Part shown: positions 34,979 through 43,554 of the stretch, piece after piece
Layout of the letters: each line of letters begins with the position of its first letter
Position numbering within the stretch: position 1 is the first letter of the stretch
Source of the DNA: Paenibacillus montanisoli
GTDB taxonomy: Bacteria; Bacillota; Bacilli; Paenibacillales; Paenibacillaceae
Assembly: GCF_003268025.1 (NCBI RefSeq)
Contig: NZ_QLUW01000001.1
Span: forward strand, 248,001 to 312,000
Length of the DNA: 64,000 nt
Direction of reading: 5' to 3'
The notes under the pieces: model-generated
The model's database searches: none
What the model saw: only the letters and a program-made list of their open reading frames with translations
What the model was told of the DNA's origin: nothing
Translations under genes and position numbers: made by a program

Positions 34979-36442
34979 ATGACACAAACAGAGCTTAGGC
35001 TGCCGAGAATTCGGCCGGAAGAAGCGGGGATTCATCCGCGCGCCATTACGGCGCTGCTAGACGAATGGAAGGAGCGTCAGATCGAAATCCACAGCATGAT
35101 GGTGCTGAGGCACGGACAAGTAGCGGCAGAAGGGTGGTGGGCACCTTATGCGAAGGGGCTGCCCCACATGCTGTTCTCGCTCAGCAAGAGCTTTACTTCT
35201 ACGGCGATTGGGCTCGCTGCTGCGGAAGGACTGCTTACCGTAGACGAGAAGGTACTCTCGTACTTCCCGAATGATGCACCGGCATCGCCCTCGATTAACC
35301 TGCAAGCGATGCGGATCCGTCATTTGCTCATGATGGGGACAGGCCATGAGACCGATACGCTCGAGGACATTAAGCGGTGTACCGACGGCAACTGGGTGCG
35401 GGCATTCCTCCATGCGCCGGTGGAGCGGGAGCCGGGTACGCATTTCGTTTATAACAGCGGGGCGACTTACTTGCTTTCGGCAATCTTGCAGAAGGTAACC
35501 GGACAGAAGCTGCTTGATTATTTACGGCCTCGGCTGCTCGAGCCGCTAGGCATTGCCGAAGCGACTTGGGAGGAATGTCCGCGCGGGATCCATACCGGCG
35601 GATGGGGGCTTGCGCTGACGACCGAGGGAATAGCGAAGTTTGGACAGCTATACTTGCAGAAGGGGCATTGGGAAGGCAAGCGAATCATCACCGAAGCGTG
35701 GATTAATGAAGCGACTTCGAAGCAGATTAGCAATGGCGACGGCGGAGAAAACGAATGGGCGCACGGCTACGGGTATCAGTTCTGGAGATGCAGACACGGC
35801 GCTTACCGCGGCGACGGCGCTTTCGGACAGTTCTGCATCGTCATGCCGGAGCAGGATATGGTCATTGCGATAACGGCAGCGACGAATGACATGCAGGCGG
35901 TGATGAACGCGGTCTGGACGCAGCTGCTGCCGGCCGTGGAAGCAGGCCCGATTCCGTTCCAGGAGCAGGACGCAGAGCGGTTGACCGCGCAGCTTGCAGC
36001 GCTGAAGCTTGAGCCGCCGGCCGTCAGCTTGCGATCGGAGCTTGAAGAGACTGTAACCGGCCATCGGTACGCGCTCGAAGCCAATGGTCAGCAATGGCAA
36101 GCCATTACGTTCCGCTTCGGGACGATTGAAGCTGCCATTACGATCGAGAGGGAAGGCGGAGAGATGGAGGAGACGTTCATCTTCGGCCGCGGCGTGTGGC
36201 GAGCTGGCAAGGGGCAGCTCCCTCAGGCGGAGCCCCTTAAACGGAGCGGCAATCAGCCGATGGTAGCTGCGTTCACCTGGAGCGAGCCGGATACGCTGGC
36301 CGCGACGCTTCGCTTTATCGAAACGCCGTTCGCCGTTACGGTCGAGGCGAGTTTCGCGGATACGAACGAGCTGGAGCTGAGCTGCAGGCTCAACGTCTCG
36401 TTCCAATCAACAGATCTATTAACGGCCCGCGGCATCAAATAG
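34979..36442 (+). CDS. Beta-lactamase-fold serine hydrolase
   Basis: Protein of 487 residues. The N-terminal domain (about 10-310) has the class C beta-lactamase/penicillin-binding fold: SxxK in LFSLSKSFTST (nucleophile Ser near 61), the Tyr-x-Asn motif in VYNSGATYLLSAI, and the GGWGLALTTEGIAKFGQLYL segment common to esterases of this family. The C-terminal 170 residues form an extra beta-rich domain. No signal peptide, so cytoplasmic. ATG follows GTGGAGGCG. Likely an esterase or amidohydrolase; no evidence for antibiotic hydrolysis. Confidence 0.85.
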   Translation: MTQTELRLPRIRPEEAGIHPRAITALLDEWKERQIEIHSMMVLRHGQVAAEGWWAPYAKGLPHMLFSLSKSFTSTAIGLAAAEGLLTVDEKVLSYFPNDAPASPSINLQAMRIRHLLMMGTGHETDTLEDIKRCTDGNWVRAFLHAPVEREPGTHFVYNSGATYLLSAILQKVTGQKLLDYLRPRLLEPLGIAEATWEECPRGIHTGGWGLALTTEGIAKFGQLYLQKGHWEGKRIITEAWINEATSKQISNGDGGENEWAHGYGYQFWRCRHGAYRGDGAFGQFCIVMPEQDMVIAITAATNDMQAVMNAVWTQLLPAVEAGPIPFQEQDAERLTAQLAALKLEPPAVSLRSELEETVTGHRYALEANGQQWQAITFRFGTIEAAITIEREGGEMEETFIFGRGVWRAGKGQLPQAEPLKRSGNQPMVAAFTWSEPDTLAATLRFIETPFAVTVEASFADTNELELSCRLNVSFQSTDLLTARGIK

Positions 36443-36459
36443 ATGGAATTGGCCAATCG

Positions 36460-36499
36460 GCCCTTGTTCGCTTATCCACAAAGCTGCAAGGGCTTTTTT
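36460..36499 (+). terminator. Rho-independent terminator
   Basis: GCCCTTG pairs with CAAGGGC across a 20-nt loop and is followed by six T. It ends the serine hydrolase gene. Confidence 0.7.
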
Positions 36500-36598
36500 G
36501 TTAGTTAAAAACGATCATATTCTCCATGCGTTCAGAATAAGATGAAGACTATTCTAGTACGATGCAGTCTCTAAAGATAACAGAGTAGGAGGAATACG

Positions 36599-37540
36599 AT
36601 GAATCGGGACGCGAAAATATTCGTAGCCGGACACAAGGGATTCGTAGGCTCCGCGATCGTTCGAACACTCCATCAGCGCGGTTACAACCGGCTCATTTTA
36701 AAAACGAAGCCGGAGCTGGATTTGCGAGACTCGCTGCAGGTGCAGTATCTGTTTAGGAAGGAACAGCCGGATTACGTCTTTTTGGCTGCAGCCAAGGTCG
36801 GGGGCATTGCCGCGAACCGGGATGTTCCTGCCGATTTCATTCGCGATAATCTCATGATTCAGCAAAATGTCATCGATGCCAGCTACCAGTCGGACGTGAA
36901 GAAGCTGCTTTTCCTCGGCTCGGCCTGCATTTATCCGAAACTCGCACCGCAGCCGCTGAAGGAGCAATATCTGCTGACCGGCGCGCTTGATGAAACCAAC
37001 GAACCGTATGCGATCGCCAAGATCGCAGGCATCAAAATGTGCCAAGCCTATAACAAGCAGTACAATACACGGTACATTACCGCAATTCCGACGAGTCTAT
37101 ATGGACCGACCAACCATTTCGATATGCAGACCTCGCATGTGATGCCTGCGCTCATCCGGAAGTTTCATGAAGCCGCGCAGCGGAATTTGCCTCAGGTTGA
37201 GATCGGGGAGAGAGGGACGGCAAGGCACGAGTTTCTGCATGTGGACGATTTGGCGAATGCCTGTCTGTATCTGATGGAGCATTATGAGGACTGCGATATC
37301 GTGAATGTCGGCGCAGGCGAGGATATCTCCATTCGCGAGCTTGCGGAGAAGATAAAGACGATTACGGGCTACAACGGGGAGATCGTGTATACTGCCGCGC
37401 AGCCGGACGGAACGTCTGGAAAACTAGTCGATGCAACTAAAATCAACGGGCTTGGTTGGCAGGCCAAGATCGGATTGAACGAAGGCATTCGCTCGGCATA
37501 TGCCTGGTTCATCCAAAACGAGAGCTTGCTTTCCAAGTAG
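36599..37540 (+). CDS. fcl: GDP-L-fucose synthase
   Basis: Extended short-chain dehydrogenase of 313 residues that converts GDP-4-keto-6-deoxy-D-mannose to GDP-L-fucose with NADPH. Nucleotide site GHKGFVGSA at 11-19; the catalytic Ser in FLGSACIYP, and Tyr and Lys in NEPYAIAKIAG; the substrate-binding stretch HVMPALIRKFHEA and the HEFLHVDDLA segment are characteristic. ATG follows AGGAGGAATACG. The partner GDP-mannose dehydratase is not in this window. A 39-bp tandem duplication begins inside its last codons. Confidence 0.88.
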   Translation: MNRDAKIFVAGHKGFVGSAIVRTLHQRGYNRLILKTKPELDLRDSLQVQYLFRKEQPDYVFLAAAKVGGIAANRDVPADFIRDNLMIQQNVIDASYQSDVKKLLFLGSACIYPKLAPQPLKEQYLLTGALDETNEPYAIAKIAGIKMCQAYNKQYNTRYITAIPTSLYGPTNHFDMQTSHVMPALIRKFHEAAQRNLPQVEIGERGTARHEFLHVDDLANACLYLMEHYEDCDIVNVGAGEDISIRELAEKIKTITGYNGEIVYTAAQPDGTSGKLVDATKINGLGWQAKIGLNEGIRSAYAWFIQNESLLSK

Positions 37541-37602
37541 CTCGAAATTGGATGCTGGCAACGCTTGCTTTCCAAGTAGCTCGAAATTGGATGCTGGCAA
37601 CG
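37524..37602 (+). repeat. 39-bp tandem duplication across the fcl stop codon
   Basis: A unit beginning CTTGCTTTCCAAGTAGCTCG occurs twice in direct tandem, in the last codons and 3' region of the GDP-fucose synthase gene. The copies are identical across the full 39 bp, indicating a recent event. The reading frame ends in the first copy, so the protein is unaffected. Confidence 0.85.
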
Positions 37603-37680
37603 TCTCCTTGTTTCAAATTAGCCGGTGATGTCCTAAAATGAGAGAAACCGGCTATTTTGGAAACGGGGTGGGGATGACAG

Positions 37681-38517
37681 GTGAATCAATACTTAATCAA
37701 GCTGCTTCAGCAGGCGGAGCTGAACGTATCGGAGTTTGAGATTCATACGCGCAGGGAAATGAGCTTCCGGGATCGGGCATTCACGAACGAATATATGATG
37801 TCCTACCATAAATCAGGCACGGCGAAGCTGAGGATCGGCGATGAGGTGTACGACATTGTTCCGGGCAGCGTCATCTTCATCCCTCCGCACCTGGTCCATG
37901 ATCAATACAAGGATACGGATGACGAAGCGGTCATTCTGTGGTGGCACTTTACCTATAAAGTGGAGCGGGTGCTCGACGTGCTGCCGATCTTTCAAATCCC
38001 GTATATTTATCAGCTGAAGCAGACGGAGCGCTTCGAGACGGTGTTCGAGCAGCTGATGGAATCCAGGCGGAATGCGTCTTCGCTTCCTGCGGCCATTCTG
38101 CAGAAGGCGAAGTCGCTCGAGCTCTTGTATCTGCTGTTCGACGAAGCGATCGGGAAACGGCATGGATCGGAAGCTGCGGCGGCGCAGCAAAGCTTTCTCG
38201 GCATGCTCTGTCAAATCGTACAGCAGCCGGAGAAGCCGCTCTCGCTCAAGGACATGGCGCGGCAGCTGCATCTGAACACGGCTTATGTCAGCAGCCGATT
38301 CAAGGAGCTGTACGGGATGTCGCCGATCGGCCTGCAGCGCAGGCTGCGCATCGAGAAAGCGAAGTCGCTTCTTATAACAGATCACGATATGAGCGTCTCG
38401 CAGATCGCCGAAGCGCTGCATTTCTCGGAAGTGACGAACTTTACGCGCTTGTTCAAGAAATACACCGGCATGGCGCCTCTGCAGTACCGCCGTTTGCAGC
38501 ATCAGGGGACAACCTAA
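37681..38517 (+). CDS. AraC-family regulator with N-terminal cupin
   Basis: Regulator of 278 residues. The N-terminal half is a cupin-type sugar-sensing domain (YHKSGTAKLRIGDEVYDIVPGS, then FIPPHLVHDQY with a metal-type His). The C-terminal AraC helix-turn-helix pair is at about 185-275 (MARQLHLNTAYVSSRFKELYG, IAEALHFSEVTNFTRLFKKYTG). GTG start after GGGGTGGGGATGACAG. It lies 91 bp upstream of the MDR dehydrogenase in the same direction and is probably its activator. Confidence 0.9.
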   Translation: MNQYLIKLLQQAELNVSEFEIHTRREMSFRDRAFTNEYMMSYHKSGTAKLRIGDEVYDIVPGSVIFIPPHLVHDQYKDTDDEAVILWWHFTYKVERVLDVLPIFQIPYIYQLKQTERFETVFEQLMESRRNASSLPAAILQKAKSLELLYLLFDEAIGKRHGSEAAAAQQSFLGMLCQIVQQPEKPLSLKDMARQLHLNTAYVSSRFKELYGMSPIGLQRRLRIEKAKSLLITDHDMSVSQIAEALHFSEVTNFTRLFKKYTGMAPLQYRRLQHQGTT

Positions 38518-38608
38518 AGAAATGATCATTATAGCGAAAAAACTGCACTATTGTAAGCGTACTCTTTTTCCTACAATGTCCGTATAGACGTTTGGGAGGG
38601 AATTGTAG

Positions 38609-39607
38609 ATGCAATCCATGAACATTGTGTTTTCAGCGGCGCAGCAGGTTGAAGTCCGCGTAGAAGAATTACCGGCGCTTAAACCCGGCGAAGTGCGCTG
38701 CAAAGCGAGAAAATCATTGATCAGCACGGGCACGGAGACGCTCTGCTTGCGCGGGATTTTCGATTCGAATACGAACTGGGAGTCCTGGGTGCAATATCCG
38801 TTCAACCCCGGCTATTCCATGGCGGCCGAGGTCATCGAAGTCGGCGAAGGCGTGGAGCATCTCAAGGCGGGCGATCGGGTGACATCGAACATGTCGCATA
38901 AGCAATATTTCAACACGGATGCGAACAACGCCAAACTGATTCCGGATGGCATCACCTATGAGCAGGCTTCTTGGCTGACGCTGGCGCAAATTACGCAGGT
39001 CGGCACGCGCCGCGCGGAGCTGAAGCTCGGCGAAACGGTCGCGATTGTCGGGCAAGGCCTCCTGGGCCAACTCGTCGTGCAGTACATGCGCGCTGCCGGC
39101 GCAAGGCAAATTATCGTTATCGACCAAGCGGAATCGCGGCTTGAATTTTCGCGCCGCAGCGGTGCGACGCATACGATTTGCGCGCCGGTCGATGCGGCCT
39201 TAGAGGAAGTGCGCCGCATTACGGGCGGCAGCATGTGCGATGTCGTGTACGATATTACGGGGCATCCGGCCGTGCTTGCCCCGGCAACGCTGCTTGCCAA
39301 GGAGATGGGCCGCGTCGTGCTGCTTGGCGACACGACTCAGCCATCCAAGCAGGTGATCGGACCGCGCGTCGTTTCGAATTCCGTCGCGATTCTGGGCATC
39401 CACGCGAGTATGACGCGCAACTACAACGGCGTCACCGGCGACCAGATGACGGCTGTATTTTACGATTATCTGCTCCAAGGGCGCATGAACGTGGATCTGC
39501 TGCAAACGCACACGTTCTCGCCGCTCGACGCGCCTGCGGCGTACGATTTCTTGGTGAAGGACCGCACGTCGGCGATCGGCGTTATCTTTGATTGGGACGC
39601 GCTGTAA
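38609..39607 (+). CDS. MDR-superfamily dehydrogenase, zinc-ligand-poor
   Basis: Medium-chain dehydrogenase/reductase of 332 residues. N-terminal GroES-like domain with STGTETLCLRG; Rossmann motif VGQGLLGQLVVQY near 147-160, then the Asp-type cofactor strand IIVIDQAESR, implying NAD rather than NADP. The four-Cys structural zinc loop and the usual catalytic zinc ligands (C..GHE) are absent, as in sugar or sorbitol-like threonine-dehydrogenase relatives and BchC-like enzymes. ATG follows GGGAGGGAATTGTAG. Probably a sugar or polyol oxidoreductase under the AraC regulator next to it. Confidence 0.8.
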   Translation: MQSMNIVFSAAQQVEVRVEELPALKPGEVRCKARKSLISTGTETLCLRGIFDSNTNWESWVQYPFNPGYSMAAEVIEVGEGVEHLKAGDRVTSNMSHKQYFNTDANNAKLIPDGITYEQASWLTLAQITQVGTRRAELKLGETVAIVGQGLLGQLVVQYMRAAGARQIIVIDQAESRLEFSRRSGATHTICAPVDAALEEVRRITGGSMCDVVYDITGHPAVLAPATLLAKEMGRVVLLGDTTQPSKQVIGPRVVSNSVAILGIHASMTRNYNGVTGDQMTAVFYDYLLQGRMNVDLLQTHTFSPLDAPAAYDFLVKDRTSAIGVIFDWDAL

Positions 39608-39651
39608 AAGATTTAGAAATTTTTGAATTTAAAATTTAATAAGATGTTAGA

Positions 39652-39687
39652 AAAAGGCTGCGGAATTATTAGATTCCGCAGCCTTTT
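39652..39687 (+). terminator. Rho-independent terminator
   Basis: AAAGGCTGCGGAAT pairs with ATTCCGCAGCCTTTT around a TATTAG loop. It ends the dehydrogenase gene. Confidence 0.92.
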
Positions 39688-39738
39688 CTATGTTTATAGG
39701 CGTTTATGCCCAGGAAGCTGCGAGAGGATTCCATCTTA

Positions 39739-39752
39739 TGAAAGGGTTTACA
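39739..39752 (+). promoter_or_regulatory. cre-like operator upstream of the EEP gene
   Basis: TGAAAGGGTTTACA differs by one base from the cre-like site upstream of the secreted PHP gene (TGAAAGGGCTTACA on that gene's strand). TTTACA at its end could be a -35 element; no good -10 was found. Suggests shared catabolite control of both exported phosphoesterases. Confidence 0.4.
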
Positions 39753-39818
39753 ATTCAATATTTTTTGTAGTAAGTTAGAAGTGCAAAGCAAACATTTGAA
39801 GAAGAGGTGTAATAAACG

Positions 39819-41060
39819 ATGCCAGTATTCAGCAGAATGTTGCAGCAGAAGGACAGTCGAGTACGTATTGCGGTCTTATTGATTGCCAGTCTTATCTTAA
39901 TGCTCTTGGCCCAGATGAGAGCTCCATCGGTTTACGGCAGCCCCGCGCCAGGAGATACCGTATCGTTGAAGGTCATGACGTACAATATTTGGCTTGGGGG
40001 AAATCAGATTTCATTAGACAAGACAGCCGAGGCGATTCAAGCGGCCGGCGCCGATCTCATCGGCATTCAGGAAGGCGGATCGAATATTCCTGTGCTTGCC
40101 GAGAAGCTGGGCTTCTACTATGACAGCGGACAAGCCGTTATCAGCCGTTATCCGATCGTCAAGTCAGGGGATCCCGATTTTGTGTACATTGAAGTGAAGC
40201 CAGGCAAGGTTGTTGCCTTTAGCAACGTGCACCTGCTTGCTTATCCATACGGTCCTTATGATATTCGCGACGGGATTAGTTTGGAAACCGTCATGAATAA
40301 CGAGGAATCCATCCATATGCAGGAGATGAAGAGCCGGTTTGAGAAGCTTCCGAAATTGGCCAAGAACGGCATTGCCGTATTTCTGACCGGGGACTTTAAT
40401 GTTCCTTCCCACTTGGATTGGACCCAGCAAACGAAGAACGAGCACTTCGGCATGGCGGTCAAATGGCCGGTTTCAAAGAAGCTGCAGCAGCTGCACTTCC
40501 GTGATTCCTATCGGGAGATTCATCCGGATCCGGTTACTCATCCAGCCTATACCTGGACGCCAGGCGAAAATGGCCAATTGTATCCGGACGAAGTTCACGA
40601 TCGCATCGATTTCGTATATGCCGCAGGCCCGTCCGTGACGACAAACAGCGAGATCGTCGGAGAGAATGGACAATATTCCGATATCGTCGTAACCCCATGG
40701 CCTTCCGATCACCGGTCAGTCGTATCCACTTTCGTCGCAAAGCTTGCGCCAACGCCGGAAATTATCGTTTCGAACACAACGATTGCAACCGACAAAGCCG
40801 CTTATGTAAAAGGCGAACCGATTGCCGTATCATACACGGATGCGTATGGACCGAAGGATTGGGTTGGGATCTATCCGGCCGGAGCGGATGTTAATTCCGA
40901 CAACGGTTCGCTTCTTTGGCTCTATATAGAAGATGCCAAAGGCGGCACATTGATCTTCGACTCATCCGGCTTGGAGCCCGGAAGCTATGACGCCGTGCTG
41001 CTGTACAATGACGGATACCAGGAGCTAAAGCGAACAACGTTCCAAGTTACCGCGCCATAA
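39819..41060 (+). CDS. Secreted endonuclease/exonuclease/phosphatase-family protein
   Basis: Exported protein of 413 residues. Signal peptide about 18-45 ending near VYGSP. The EEP metallohydrolase domain (about 50-305) shows the first Asn in VMTYNIWLGG, Glu in LIGIQEGG, the catalytic Asp/Asn pair FLTGDFNVPSHLDW, RIDFVYAAG, and the final Asp-His in PWPSDHRSVVSTF. The C-terminal 100 residues form a beta-sandwich with PKDWVGIYPAGAD, a domain often fused to secreted phosphoesterases. Likely a sphingomyelinase/DNase-type or phosphatase activity at the cell exterior; the substrate is not determined. Confidence 0.88.
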   Translation: MPVFSRMLQQKDSRVRIAVLLIASLILMLLAQMRAPSVYGSPAPGDTVSLKVMTYNIWLGGNQISLDKTAEAIQAAGADLIGIQEGGSNIPVLAEKLGFYYDSGQAVISRYPIVKSGDPDFVYIEVKPGKVVAFSNVHLLAYPYGPYDIRDGISLETVMNNEESIHMQEMKSRFEKLPKLAKNGIAVFLTGDFNVPSHLDWTQQTKNEHFGMAVKWPVSKKLQQLHFRDSYREIHPDPVTHPAYTWTPGENGQLYPDEVHDRIDFVYAAGPSVTTNSEIVGENGQYSDIVVTPWPSDHRSVVSTFVAKLAPTPEIIVSNTTIATDKAAYVKGEPIAVSYTDAYGPKDWVGIYPAGADVNSDNGSLLWLYIEDAKGGTLIFDSSGLEPGSYDAVLLYNDGYQELKRTTFQVTAP

Positions 41061-41072
41061 ACTGAAGTAGAA

Positions 41073-41098
41073 GAGGCTGCCCTTGATCGGGCAGCCTT
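41073..41098 (+). terminator. Rho-independent terminator, left twin
   Basis: AGGCTGCCC pairs with GGGCAGCCT around TTGATC, but only TA follows. A near-identical hairpin with a full T run lies at 41555. Confidence 0.6.
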
Positions 41099-41189
41099 AG
41101 AATGTAGCGAAAGTCCGATGGGCCTGTCTATTCTAGCCTGGATTGTAGAGAATCCCACCATCGTTTAATTGGCGGGATTGTCGACTTTT

Positions 41190-41420
41190 ATCTTGTTAGC
41201 GTGTGCGCGGTAAGCGCCCGAAAAATTCTAACGGATGCCCCAGCGCTTAATTGCGCAAAAATAGACTTTCTTAACATCTAACGGTCGCCAGAGAGGTTAT
41301 TTGGACCAAATCGGAAGAATTCGCTGCCCCAAACGCCAAATAGCGTTTCTGAGAACCGTTAGCATTTCAAAAGGGTCATTTGAGGCTCAATAGCGCGCGT
41401 GGCAACCGTTAGCGTATGCG
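41190..41420. repeat. Degenerate ~50-bp repeats built on a GTTAG/CTAAC motif
   Basis: Within the 621-bp non-coding gap 41061-41681, the motif AACCGTTAGC recurs exactly 50 bp apart (41354 and 41404). On the minus strand, GTTAGATG and GTTAGAATT are also 50 bp apart. Each motif is followed on the minus strand by an A/T-rich CTATTT-type core. An inverted arrangement around 41278-41363 (TAACGGTCGCC and AACCGTTAGC) makes part of the region palindromic. No coding frame is supported. Confidence 0.55.
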
Positions 41421-41554
41421 CGGCAGCATGAGCCAATTTCGATTCTCGAAGTCATTCAAGATGTGGATGATTCCACGTTAGAAATCGACAAACAAGCCTG
41501 ATGTCAGTCAAACATCCGGACTCGCGATTGATCTATTTACGTTTTCTACAGCCT

Positions 41555-41585
41555 GAGGCTGCCCTTGACCGGGCGGCCTTTTTTT
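41555..41585 (+). terminator. Rho-independent terminator, right twin
   Basis: GAGGCTGCCC pairs with GGGCGGCCTT around TTGACC and runs into seven T. The sequence is almost the same as the hairpin at 41073, 480 bp upstream. Confidence 0.85.
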
Positions 41586-41681
41586 AACGGGCGCGATGCG
41601 CGCGCAAAACGAAAAGCAGCCGCCCACTATATGAGCTGCTGCCTAACTAACTCAGCGAAACTTATCCCGGTGACGCGGCGA

Positions 41682-42212
41682 TCAGATGTCGTGATTGACG
41701 GCGATGATCCCATAGACTTGGGGGGTATCGGCGCTGCCGCCAAACCAGATGTCGCCGTTGCCGACCATGACGCCCTGATAGTTCACGAACAGATTGTCCG
41801 CCGATTGACGGGCAATGGCCTCCTTCACGTTACTGTTAATGATCGAGTCGTATTGCTCGACGAAAACGTCGCGTGTTTTAATGAGCTGCGTGCCAGATTT
41901 GCCGTTAACCCGGAGCGGGTACAGAATAAGACTCGCGACCGTTGCTTTATCGTCCGCGGCAATCGCCGTTTGAACCTTCGCGAATACCTCGAGGAACTTC
42001 TGCGGGTTCTGAATGCCTGCGACCTCGAACGGATTGCCCCCCGCCTTGATCCTGGTTGTAATCGATGGCGGCGCTGCGGCCGAAGACTCCGCTGCGGCAT
42101 TATCGTTTGCGGCACTGCCGCAGCCGGTTGCGGCAAGTAACGTTACGGCTATGAGAACGGCTGCTGTGAGCCGGTATGCGAGCGCGGTTCTTTTTCCATG
42201 AAGTGTCTCCAT
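41682..42212 (-). CDS. Lipoprotein of unknown function
   Basis: Protein of 176 residues with a signal peptide and the lipobox LAATGC (Cys31), an Ala/Ser-rich tether, and a C-terminal domain of about 115 residues (VFAKVQTAIAADDKATVASL, then YQGVMVGNGDIWFGG), which fits an NTF2-like or DUF-type small alpha/beta fold. ATG 42212 has AAGGGA nine bases upstream; a TTG two codons earlier is possible. It is transcribed toward the repeat region and is separated from the M42 peptidase by a strong bidirectional terminator. No catalytic residues are recognisable. Confidence 0.75.
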   Translation of the reverse strand: METLHGKRTALAYRLTAAVLIAVTLLAATGCGSAANDNAAAESSAAAPPSITTRIKAGGNPFEVAGIQNPQKFLEVFAKVQTAIAADDKATVASLILYPLRVNGKSGTQLIKTRDVFVEQYDSIINSNVKEAIARQSADNLFVNYQGVMVGNGDIWFGGSADTPQVYGIIAVNHDI

Positions 42213-42311
42213 TGCCAATCATCCCTTCTTACTCATATGCTTTCACTTTATGGACGAAAGGATACGGCGTAATGTTTCGAGGGCGGCGATAGAAAATAGT
42301 GGTGCTGCGGC

Positions 42312-42361
42312 AAAATAAAACCGTGACCGTTCGGGATGAACGGTCACGGTTTTATTATTTT
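42312..42361. terminator. Strong bidirectional terminator
   Basis: AAAATAAAACCGTGACCGTTC pairs perfectly with GAACGGTCACGGTTTTATT around GGGAT, with T/A tracts on both sides. It lies at the 3' end of the minus-strand M42 peptidase gene and about 100 bp upstream of the lipoprotein start. Confidence 0.93.
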
Positions 42362-42376
42362 GCGTGTATGCGCCGG

Positions 42377-43450
42377 TTAAGCCCGGTTGACGATCGTTTC
42401 GTAGGTCGTGCGGTCGCAGTTTTGTACCAGCTTCACGAGCAGCTCCTTAGCCGCATCGTAATCGTCGGTATGCAAGACGGAAGCGGAGGTGTGAATATAC
42501 CTTGCGCAGACGCCGATGACCGTGGAAGGAATGCCGATGCCCTGCGTATGGACCGCTCCGGCATCCGTTCCGCCTTGGGAGACAAAATATTGATATTTGA
42601 TCTTGTGCGTCTCCGCCATATCAAGCACATATTCCACCATGCCGCGGTGCGTCAGCATGCTTGGATCGTAGATGCGAAGCAGCGTGCCTTGGCCGAGCTG
42701 GCCGAATTGCGACTTATCGCCATTCATGTCGTTGGCGGCGCTGCAGTCCATGGCGAAGAACAGATCGGGCTTAATGAGCGAAGAGGCGGTTTTCGCTCCG
42801 CGCAGGCCGAGCTCCTCTTGAACGGTCGCGCCGGCATACAGCACGTTCGGCAGCCTCTTGCCCTTAAGCTCTTTCAGCAGCTCGATGGCGAGACCGACCC
42901 CGTACCGATTATCCCAGGACTTCGCCATAATCTTCTTCGGATTGGCCAGAGGGGTGAACGGGCAGTGCGGCACGGCCTGCTGGCCGATACGCACGCCGAC
43001 CTCTTCGGCATGCTTGCGGCTGTCCGCGCCGATGTCGATGTACATGCCCTTCACATCCAGCGGCTTGCCGCGCGTGGCTTCGTCCAACAGGTGAACGGGC
43101 GTCGTGCCGATAATGCCGACGATCGGCCTGTTGTCGGTCATGACTTGAATGCGCTGCGCAGGCAGCACCTGGCTGAACCAGCCGCCCAGCGTCTGAAATT
43201 TCAGCATGCCATTCTCGGTAATGCCGGTAATCATGAAGCCGACCTCATCGAGATGCCCCGCCGCCATGATGACCGGACCGCTTTCATCGCCGCGCATGAC
43301 GCCGAAAATGCTTCCGAGCCGATCCTGCACGATTTCGTCCGTATATTTCTCAATTTCGCCGCGCACGAAGCTCCGCAGCTCGCGCTCGAAGCCGGAGGCT
43401 GCCTGAAATTCCGTCAGCGTCCGCATCAGTTCCATCGTTTCTTGATTCAT
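42377..43450 (-). CDS. M42-family aminopeptidase/endoglucanase-like metallopeptidase
   Basis: Protein of 357 residues. The binuclear zinc site is visible: His in [12 protein letters not shown] (about 67), Asp in [12 protein letters not shown], the catalytic Glu pair in [11 protein letters not shown], Asp in [11 protein letters not shown], and the final His in [11 protein letters not shown]. Family members are large self-compartmentalising cytoplasmic aminopeptidases (TET-like, YsdC/FrvX group) that trim peptides. ATG follows GAGAGGAAAAT. It is monocistronic, ending in a strong terminator. Confidence 0.93.
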   Translation of the reverse strand: MNQETMELMRTLTEFQAASGFERELRSFVRGEIEKYTDEIVQDRLGSIFGVMRGDESGPVIMAAGHLDEVGFMITGITENGMLKFQTLGGWFSQVLPAQRIQVMTDNRPIVGIIGTTPVHLLDEATRGKPLDVKGMYIDIGADSRKHAEEVGVRIGQQAVPHCPFTPLANPKKIMAKSWDNRYGVGLAIELLKELKGKRLPNVLYAGATVQEELGLRGAKTASSLIKPDLFFAMDCSAANDMNGDKSQFGQLGQGTLLRIYDPSMLTHRGMVEYVLDMAETHKIKYQYFVSQGGTDAGAVHTQGIGIPSTVIGVCARYIHTSASVLHTDDYDAAKELLVKLVQNCDRTTYETIVNRA

Positions 43451-43554
43451 GGGCTATTTTCCTCTCTATCGTTATGGAATGGACTATGTATCGATTCAAC
43501 ACCACCCTTATTCTACCTTCTTTCGAAGGGAAGGTAAATGCGGCAGGGCCTTCC

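Noticed and set aside
42299-43537. 412-codon plus-strand frame
   Set aside because: Antisense to the M42 peptidase, which has all its metal ligands; the plus-strand frame also begins within the terminator at 42312.
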